Part shown: in pieces, positions 1 through 5,113 of the stretch | Position numbering within the stretch: position 1 is the stretch's first letter | How the letters are laid out: each line of letters starts with the position of its first letter | Source: CAZGLR01 sp964526635 | GTDB taxonomy: Bacteria > Zixibacteria > MSB-5A5 > GN15 > JAAZOE01 | Direction of reading: 5' to 3' | Assembly (NCBI GenBank): GCA_964526635.1 | Contig: CAZGLR010000125.1 | Coordinates: 1-8,861, forward strand | DNA length: 8,861 bases | The notes under the pieces: generated by a model | What the model was told of the DNA's origin: nothing | Databases searched by the model: none | The model's input: only the letters and a program-made list of their open reading frames with translations | Position numbers and translations under genes: made by a program

Positions 1-22
1 GTACTGATTTTCCAGCAAAAGA

Positions 23-1981
23 CTATCTGGAGACGTTTTTTCCACAATCCATGACATCGATATCATTCAAAGATACCGGCAGGCAGACCTGTGTCGGTAC
101 GCACTGTTCGAAGGTTTGATTCGTCGGGAGATTACAAACCGGCGCGGTGTTAACTGTCACATCGACGACAGTCGTACACACAGCAACTATTCCGCAGGCA
201 TCGGTTGCGGTCAAAATCAGTGAATTGATACCTTCTACCGGCGTAAAGGTCACCTCACTGCCGGCCAGCGTGCCGCCGGTGATCTGGCAGTCAGACAGGT
301 TGCCGTCGGGATCATCGCAGGAGAAGCCGTCAATCGTTATATCGCTAAGATCACAGGCGAAGACAGCGATAGTATCGCCCGGACAAGAGGCCACCGGCGG
401 CTGATTAAGAGTAGCGTTGATCGTGAACTGGCAGCTGGCCTGCTCGCCGCAATCATCAATTGCAGTAAGCGTCACGACAGTTGCCCCGGGGCCCGGGGTA
501 ATAGTCAGCGAGTCGCCGTTGAGCGTGCCATTGTCGACTGTTACAGAGGTCATGTTATCATCATCATCGAAGTAAATCAACCCACCGGGGATAATGATTT
601 CTTCATCAGCGGCACAAAGGAAGACGTTGAGATCCGACGGGCACTCGACAACCGGCGCCGAGTTGACAGTCACCGATATTGTCGTCTGACAGGTCGCCTG
701 GACACCGCATTCATCGACCGCTGTCAGTGTTATAACGTTGGCTCCCGGTACCGGTGTGAATGTGACTTCATCGCCACTCAGGGTGCCGTTATCGACCATG
801 CAGGAAGTCAGGTTGCCATCGACATCATCACAGACAAACCCGGCAATAGTGATCGGCGACAGGTCACACACGAGCAAATCGCCGTCGCCCGGACAGGTGG
901 CAGTCGGCGGCTGATTGGTGAATTCGACCGTGACCAGAGTCTGACAGGTCGAGATCACTCCGCATTCGTCAGTTGCGGAATATTCGATCGTGTATACACC
1001 TGCCGTGTCGGGATCAAAACAGACCTGACCGCCGGAAAGCGTGCCAAAGCTGACTGATTCATCGATAATGGCGTTGTCGTTATCGGTGGCGCTAAATGGT
1101 CCGACGCACACCGTCTGCCCCGCGCAGGCGAATGAGAATAACTCGTCACCGGGACAGGTAACGATCGGCGGTTCATTAAAGGTAACGGTAACACTGAAGG
1201 AATCAATCACGCACGGTGGTATCGGGCTGGGCGGCGCCGGTCCGCCGGCATCGCAATCGTCGCAGGCCTGAATCACAAACCAGTAAGTTGAATCAACGCC
1301 ATCGAACGGTGTGAAACACAGCTGATTGCCAACCAGAGTACCCGGCCCGGCGAAACTGACCATGGGTTCGCCCTGGTAGTCCGGATAATCGACATCAGAA
1401 ACGTCGATTGTATAACAGAGTTCCTGCGTCGTACAAAGGTCCTGAGTATCATCTCCGGGTACAGTCAGCACCGGAGTGCTGTTGTAAACAACGGTGATAT
1501 TGGCCGTACAGCTGGCGGTTTCACCACAGGCGTCGGTCGCCGTCAGGGTAATAGTATTCACGCCGTGAACCGGCGAGAATGTCACCTGGGTACCATTCAG
1601 CGTACCGTTATCGACAGTACAGGAGGTCAGGTTAGCATCCGGATCATCGCAAATGAAGCCGTCGAGAGTTATATCGTCGGCAGTACAGACAAAGATCGTC
1701 TGATCGCTCGGACAAGCGGCCGTCGGCGGGGAATTAAGTTCGACCGTAACGATCGTCTGGCAAGTTGCAACCTGGCCGCAGGCATCGGTCGCAGTCAGGT
1801 TGATAATATTCTGTCCCACAACCGGCGTAAAGGTTACCTGAGTACCGGTGAGAGTACCGTTATCGACTTCGCAGGTAGTCAGATTATTATCAGAATCGGA
1901 GCATTCAAAACCATCAAGAGTAATATCGGAAAGATCGCAGACCTGAAGGGTTACATTACCGGGACAGGTTGCGATCGGTGC
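23..1981 (-). repeat. Tandem Ig/HYR-like domain repeats, about 252 bp per unit, inside the secreted protein gene
   Basis: Seven complete units and one interrupted unit follow each other head to tail. They begin at protein residues 399, 483, 567, 669, 756, 840, 926 and 1010 (counting from the ATG at 3175). Most are 84-87 residues; the third is 102. Recurrent motifs are CPGD or CPSD at the start, DLSDIT or TADDIT, VDNGTL in the middle, VTFTP, and LTATDACG near the end. Units 1, 2, 5 and 7 carry six cysteines at equivalent places. Units 3, 4 and 8 use a different arrangement, with an extra cysteine after the second one (QELC, QTVC, TQVC) and another in NQLCF or GQVCF. DNA similarity between units makes this stretch prone to recombination and to misassembly. 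Confidence 0.85.
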
Positions 1982-3175
1982 CGCGTTACTAACGGTCACG
2001 TTAAATGTGCAGGAAGCAGTATTGCCCGAGGCATCGGTCGCAGTGGCAGTTACTACCGTGGTGCCGACCGGGAACAGCGTGCCGGAGGCATAGTCGGTCG
2101 TGACCGTCACACCGGTACAGTTGTCGATCGCGGTCGGGTTGAACGTCACTACAGCGCCACACTCGCCGGGATCGTTATCGACCGTGATATCAGCCGGGCA
2201 GTTTACAACCGGATCGGTATCGTCAACAACAGTTACTGAGGCCTGGCAGGTATCAGCCGCGCCATGCTCGTCAGTAATAATCAAATCGACGATCGTTACG
2301 CCCACCGGATAGGGGCCGGCCGGTGACAGGGTAATTGTTACATTATCGCCATCGGGATCATAGGAGCCATTGTCGATAGTGCCATCGGCCTCGCAATTGG
2401 CGTCGGCCGAGAGATTGATATCCTGGCACTGGGCAACGGGTTTATTGTTGAGACAGAGCATTCCAATCACCAGGTCATTATGATCAAGGTCATGGACTGC
2501 ATGATTATCATCGCAGAAGAGGAGGTAATCATAATCGCCGGTAAGCGTAAAGTCCTCAGTCGCAGACGTGTACTGGTATGTCGCGCCGGTGCCCTTGTAG
2601 GCCGAGACGTCATAGACTTTGAAAAACTGATAGGTGGGCTGATAAGCGCCCTGCGTCAGGCTCCGTTCGGAAAAGAGCAATGCATCGCTGCCGTTAAAGA
2701 CAGAATCGTTATTGACGTCACTGTGCAGCCAGAGACCATAGTCGGTCCCCGATGCAACAAACGTGGACTCAACATCGCCGATACCAGAGGGGCCATCGAA
2801 TGCCCAGGTCCGGACATTGCCGGTACCGAGATCGGTGTAGTAACCGAAAATGTTAACATTTTTATATCCGGCATATTCTTTGAGAATCGTCCAGACCTGC
2901 GTATCACCGCACATTTGCAGCGTAAGATCGGTCGCCGAATCAGCAACTGGCGATGCTGGATTGCCATTGATTGTCAACGTCGGCTCTACTTCAGATGAGC
3001 CGGTTTCGCTCTGAAGATACTCGTCCCACGTGTCGTAATCGACCATGTGTTCCATCGACGGATGTTCCGCGCGGACAGACGAGGTTGCAACGAGCAAAAT
3101 GAAGATACAGAATAACAGTGCAGCTGAATTGCGCCCAGCCCCGCGCAATCCGGAAGTGGTGTGGATCCCTAACAT
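23..3175 (-). CDS. Secreted cysteine-rich HYR/Ig-like repeat protein, probably frameshifted near its visible 3' end
   Basis: The frame gives 1050 residues from the second of two adjacent ATGs, chosen because AAGGGG lies 5 bases upstream. The open frame itself extends up to 3265, but without a comparable ribosome site. Residues 1-36 form a signal peptide: a basic start, hydrophobic LLFCIFILLVA, and cleavage likely after SVRA. Residues 153-164 (DVNNDSVFNGSD) resemble a single dockerin or EF-hand calcium loop. Residues 180-242 (DYDYLLF, DLDHNDLV) resemble DUF4114. An Ig-like unit follows at about 246-317, then a good HYR domain at about 318-398 (DPVVNCPADITV, GTTVVTATATDASGN). About eight Ig/HYR-like repeats follow from 399 on, each with several cysteines. 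The product should be extracellular or surface-bound, with a structural or adhesive role inferred only from architecture. The stop falls inside repeat 8 after an A6 tract, so the real protein probably continues beyond the window. No C-terminal sorting or anchoring domain is visible. Confidence 0.85.
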   Translation of the reverse strand: MLGIHTTSGLRGAGRNSAALLFCIFILLVATSSVRAEHPSMEHMVDYDTWDEYLQSETGSSEVEPTLTINGNPASPVADSATDLTLQMCGDTQVWTILKEYAGYKNVNIFGYYTDLGTGNVRTWAFDGPSGIGDVESTFVASGTDYGLWLHSDVNNDSVFNGSDALLFSERSLTQGAYQPTYQFFKVYDVSAYKGTGATYQYTSATEDFTLTGDYDYLLFCDDNHAVHDLDHNDLVIGMLCLNNKPVAQCQDINLSADANCEADGTIDNGSYDPDGDNVTITLSPAGPYPVGVTIVDLIITDEHGAADTCQASVTVVDDTDPVVNCPADITVDNDPGECGAVVTFNPTAIDNCTGVTVTTDYASGTLFPVGTTVVTATATDASGNTASCTFNVTVSNAAPIATCPGNVTLQVCDLSDITLDGFECSDSDNNLTTCEVDNGTLTGTQVTFTPVVGQNIINLTATDACGQVATCQTIVTVELNSPPTAACPSDQTIFVCTADDITLDGFICDDPDANLTSCTVDNGTLNGTQVTFSPVHGVNTITLTATDACGETASCTANITVVYNSTPVLTVPGDDTQDLCTTQELCYTIDVSDVDYPDYQGEPMVSFAGPGTLVGNQLCFTPFDGVDSTYWFVIQACDDCDAGGPAPPSPIPPCVIDSFSVTVTFNEPPIVTCPGDELFSFACAGQTVCVGPFSATDNDNAIIDESVSFGTLSGGQVCFDPDTAGVYTIEYSATDECGVISTCQTLVTVEFTNQPPTATCPGDGDLLVCDLSPITIAGFVCDDVDGNLTSCMVDNGTLSGDEVTFTPVPGANVITLTAVDECGVQATCQTTISVTVNSAPVVECPSDLNVFLCAADEEIIIPGGLIYFDDDDNMTSVTVDNGTLNGDSLTITPGPGATVVTLTAIDDCGEQASCQFTINATLNQPPVASCPGDTIAVFACDLSDITIDGFSCDDPDGNLSDCQITGGTLAGSEVTFTPVEGINSLILTATDACGIVAVCTTVVDVTVNTAPVCNLPTNQTFEQCVPTQVCLPVSLNDIDVMDCGKNVSR
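36..41 (-). other. A6 homopolymer, probable frameshift site in the repeat protein
   Basis: On the minus strand the gene reads TGT GGA AAA AAC and meets a TAG 12 bases later, inside an unfinished repeat. If one A of the six is removed, the frame stays open to the first base of the window and reads KTSPDSLLLENQY. Its end lines up with GTLVGNQL of repeat 3 and GTLSGGQV of repeat 4, at the spacing those repeats have. This could be a sequencing or assembly error, a real inactivating mutation, or a phase-variable tract, though six bases is short for the last. Confidence 0.6.
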
Positions 3176-3180
3176 CATTT

Positions 3181-3186
3181 CCCCTT
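3181..3186 (-). promoter_or_regulatory. Ribosome binding site of the repeat-protein gene
   Basis: AAGGGG on the minus strand sits 5 bases before the ATG at 3175 and only 2 before the ATG at 3178. The spacing favours the 3175 start. Starting there also gives a compact signal peptide and removes the extra 30 residues of the longer open frame. Confidence 0.65.
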
Positions 3187-3209
3187 GTAGCGTTATCAGT
3201 GATTCAATT

Positions 3210-3223
3210 GTTTGTAAACAAAC
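3210..3223. promoter_or_regulatory. Perfect short inverted repeat in the leader of the repeat-protein gene
   Basis: GTTTGT and ACAAAC flank a central AA, making a 14-base inverted repeat about 35 bases upstream of the ATG at 3175. Its size and position would suit an operator for a dimeric regulator. It is short and AT-rich, however, so chance is a real alternative, and no regulator gene is in view. Confidence 0.25.
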
Positions 3224-3306
3224 TCTCCTGCTAATAAAACAAAACCGGTGGCCTTGCCCTGCCACTGATGGTTTTATGGTCTTGAAGTAAACGAGTAGTT
3301 AATTGA

Positions 3307-3334
3307 AATATAAGGAGATGCAGCCACTATGCAA
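3307..3334 (-). promoter_or_regulatory. Weak sigma70-like promoter candidate for the repeat-protein gene
   Basis: On the minus strand TTGCAT (3334-3329) and TATATT (3312-3307) are separated by 16 bases. The -10 box is good (5 of 6) but the -35 box matches only 3 of 6. It lies about 130 bases upstream of the start codon and would produce a leader that includes the 3210-3223 inverted repeat. Confidence 0.3.
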
Positions 3335-3370
3335 GGAAAAAACTTCGACAAACAGTTAAAATTATGTTAG

Positions 3371-3394
3371 CCGGCGACATACACCAACCGCCGG
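3371..3394. other. GC-rich hairpin in the intergenic region
   Basis: CCGGCG (3371-3376) and CGCCGG (3389-3394) form a perfect 6-bp stem with a 12-base loop. On the minus strand it is followed only by a mixed AT stretch (ACATAATTTTAAC), not a clean T run. It could be a weak terminator for transcripts leaving the MmgE/PrpD gene, or simply leader structure. Confidence 0.3.
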
Positions 3395-3568
3395 TATTTA
3401 ATTACTGGCCAGTTACTTAGAAAGATCGACTGCATCCGTCCATGAAAAAAAACGGACACCTCAGGTTATTCTATACATTTTTTATCCTGTATCCCGTTCC
3501 AATCCCCTATCAAAAAACATTATTTGTCTTTTGTTGTTTAATCAAACCGAAACCGTATTACTCGCCGC

Positions 3569-3612
3569 CGACCGATAGAGTGGCCACTATCAGCAGGCAG
3601 AACTGCCGGTCG
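3569..3612. other. Nested inverted repeats just downstream of the MmgE/PrpD gene
   Basis: An outer stem CGACCG/CGGTCG (3569-3574 and 3607-3612) encloses two smaller inverted repeats. One is the 10-base palindrome AGTGGCCACT (3579-3588), flanked by GAT and ATC. The other is GGCAG-AA-CTGCC (3596-3607), whose last base is shared with the outer stem. Together they could fold as a branched RNA starting about 17 bases after the stop codon. No T run follows on the minus strand, so it is not a standard intrinsic terminator. It may protect the 3' end of the mRNA or be a REP-like element. Confidence 0.35.
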
Positions 3613-3628
3613 ACGTATACCTGAAAAC

Positions 3629-4999
3629 CTATTTTGCTGCCAGGGACGATGCAAATTCGCGCGCCGAATAATCCTCGCAGGTGAAAACAACCTTCTTCAA
3701 TCCTGCCTGACGAGCCTCATCAAGGTGAGTTGACGACAACGCCGAAAATTTAATATCCAGGTCATCCATCGTCATGGGCTCGCGGGGATCGCCCTTGGGA
3801 TACTCAAGGTATTCGCTGAACTCACGGCCATCGGTCGTCCTGACCACAACCTTCGATGGCTGCTTAGCCGGGAACATCTTTTCAAATTCTTCCGATGCCT
3901 CTCCCCTGAATTTGTCAATGACTTTCCAGATACGCTCATCTCTGAGTTTTTCATCGCTGAATGATTCAGTCGTAACCTTATGATCCACCAGCGCTGCGGC
4001 CAGACAATACGGCAGGCTATGGTCGGCTGTTTCGCGAGATTCCGGCCGATACTTATGCGGATCGAAGAGTATATCGCAGGCACGCGCAATAGTCGTCACA
4101 ACCACTTCCTCGACTTGCTCATAGCTGACATTATTTTCTGTCACAACTTTCAGCAGGGCAGTCAGATGAGTGTGGGTCAGGGCCTCGGTGGGAAACGCCT
4201 TCATACTGCACGTGAGGATTTTATAATCGTCGCCGAGATTCCCCACCAGGGCGTCGATATCCCAATCCGGGCCGAAACAATCCATGAAGCCCTCTTTACC
4301 CTCGAATACGGCTTCAGTGCCGGAATAACCATTTTGCGCCATCATGGCGGCCAAGACCCCGCTCTGAACCGCCAATGGATCAACGGTGTTTTTCATCATG
4401 GTCAGTTTGCCGGCGGTCGGGCAGCCGATTGTATGATTATGGCTCCCGCTGATCCCGATGGCGTTGACTATCTGATCAACCGTCAGGCCCAGAATCTTTC
4501 CGGCCGCGATCGGGGACACGAACTGCGTCAGGGTGGCATGATGCCATTTCCGTTCACGGATCCCCGGTTTGGCAAACTCACACAGCCGCTGCTCGAATTC
4601 ATAGGCCAGGACGATAGCGATGATGACATCTTGCATCGAGGCATCTATCTTCTCGGCCGGGCACAATGCCGCCGGGATGATATCCGAGGGATGCGAGGGA
4701 TCCTCTTTCCAGTAAATATCATTGAAATCAAGGGCACGGATCATCAGGGAGTTAACCAGGGTGGCATTGACCGCCGGGATTTTATCGCCAAAAACAAAAA
4801 GCGTCGATTCTCCGGCGCCGCCCATACCGGTATAGATATCGCGCAAAATGTTTACGTCTTTGGTGGCGGCGCCGCCAAAGGCACAGCCGATCGAGTCATA
4901 AAGGTATCGTTTGACTTCATGAACGACAGTATTCGGAAGGTCGTCATATTTCAGCCCGACCGCGAATTCCGCGATTTGCCTGGAAAGGGATTTTTGCAT
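3629..4999 (-). CDS. MmgE/PrpD family protein (2-methylcitrate dehydratase superfamily)
   Basis: The product is 456 residues, close to the roughly 450-480 usual for MmgE/PrpD proteins. The ATG at 4999 is chosen because GAGGAG lies 4 bases upstream and residue 1 then begins the family's normal N-terminus (SRQIAEFAVGLKYDDLP). Family features include DSIGCAFGG at 35-43, ALDFNDIYW at 89-97 with SHPSD at 102-106, GISGSHNHT at 182-190, a KAFPTEALTHTHL stretch at 267-279, and RETADHSLPY at 322-331. Asp91 and Asp94, His103, His153 or His154 and Lys267 appear to match the active-site Asp, His and Lys residues known in this superfamily. The family includes 2-methylcitrate dehydratase (PrpD), cis-aconitate decarboxylase and many uncharacterised members, so the substrate is open. 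It follows a Lys4-like hydro-lyase gene on the same strand, but a strong terminator lies between them. Confidence 0.9.
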   Translation of the reverse strand: MQKSLSRQIAEFAVGLKYDDLPNTVVHEVKRYLYDSIGCAFGGAATKDVNILRDIYTGMGGAGESTLFVFGDKIPAVNATLVNSLMIRALDFNDIYWKEDPSHPSDIIPAALCPAEKIDASMQDVIIAIVLAYEFEQRLCEFAKPGIRERKWHHATLTQFVSPIAAGKILGLTVDQIVNAIGISGSHNHTIGCPTAGKLTMMKNTVDPLAVQSGVLAAMMAQNGYSGTEAVFEGKEGFMDCFGPDWDIDALVGNLGDDYKILTCSMKAFPTEALTHTHLTALLKVVTENNVSYEQVEEVVVTTIARACDILFDPHKYRPESRETADHSLPYCLAAALVDHKVTTESFSDEKLRDERIWKVIDKFRGEASEEFEKMFPAKQPSKVVVRTTDGREFSEYLEYPKGDPREPMTMDDLDIKFSALSSTHLDEARQAGLKKVVFTCEDYSAREFASSLAAK

Positions 5000-5003
5000 C
5001 ACG

Positions 5004-5009
5004 CTCCTC
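5004..5009 (-). promoter_or_regulatory. Ribosome binding site that sets the MmgE/PrpD start
   Basis: GAGGAG on the minus strand lies 4 bases before the ATG at 4999. The longer open frame starting at 5053 would add 18 residues (MEKRRIITNKQ...) unlike the family and has no such site. Confidence 0.75.
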
Positions 5010-5051
5010 GCAATGTGTGATTGTTTGTTTGTTATGATACGCCGCTTTTCC

Positions 5052-5089
5052 AAAAAAAATGGCGATCGATTCTATCTCGACCGCCATTT
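5052..5089 (-). terminator. Strong Rho-independent terminator after the homoaconitase-like gene
   Basis: Read on the minus strand, AAATGGCGGTCGA pairs with TCGATCGCCATTT across a 7-base loop (GATAGAA). This gives a 13-bp stem with a single G-U pair, and the T run spans 8 bases. It starts 24 bases after the stop codon of the hydro-lyase gene. The other side lacks a comparable T run, so it acts on the minus strand. It leaves about 50 bases before the MmgE/PrpD start, so that gene needs its own promoter or depends on readthrough. Confidence 0.9.
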
Positions 5090-5113
5090 GATGTCAATTC
5101 TGACAATCAGAAG

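Larger units (their letters stand above)
3179..3628. other. 450-base intergenic region without a convincing gene
   Basis: This region separates the MmgE/PrpD gene from the repeat-protein gene, both on the minus strand. It is more AT-rich than its flanks, with several A and T tracts. I see no conserved protein in any frame. The longest local frame (3442-3624, plus strand, 60 codons) has no ribosome site and no recognisable motif. The region holds a nested inverted-repeat structure near the end of the MmgE/PrpD gene, a GC-rich hairpin around 3371-3394, a weak promoter candidate, and a short inverted repeat just ahead of the repeat-protein start. It probably serves as the 3' end of one transcript and the regulatory leader of the next. 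Confidence 0.6.

Noticed and set aside
23..1981. Regular repeats considered as a CRISPR array or other non-coding repeat
   Set aside because: The period is about 252 bp, the units are divergent and in frame, and they encode conserved protein domains.
1565..2239. Plus-strand open frame of 224 codons opposite the repeat protein
   Set aside because: It mirrors the DNA repeats of the coding strand, has a low-complexity composition and no family motifs, so it is a shadow of the real gene.
3311..3370. Very short plus-strand frames after AAGGAG (13 codons)
   Set aside because: The spacing is poor (0 or about 10 bases), no gene follows on the plus strand, and the region already fits the leader of the minus-strand gene.
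3442..3624. Plus-strand open frame of 60 codons in the intergenic region
   Set aside because: No ribosome site, no recognisable motif, and it runs through the inverted-repeat structure at 3569-3612.
3980..5020. Plus-strand open frame of 346 codons opposite the MmgE/PrpD gene
   Set aside because: It lies entirely antisense to a gene with clear family motifs. Its translation shows no domain, and long antisense frames are a common effect of codon bias.
5020..5028. ACAAACAAT shared by the leaders of the MmgE/PrpD gene and the repeat-protein gene (also at 3207-3215), as a common regulatory site
   Set aside because: Nine AT-rich bases at different distances from the start codons are easily shared by chance.
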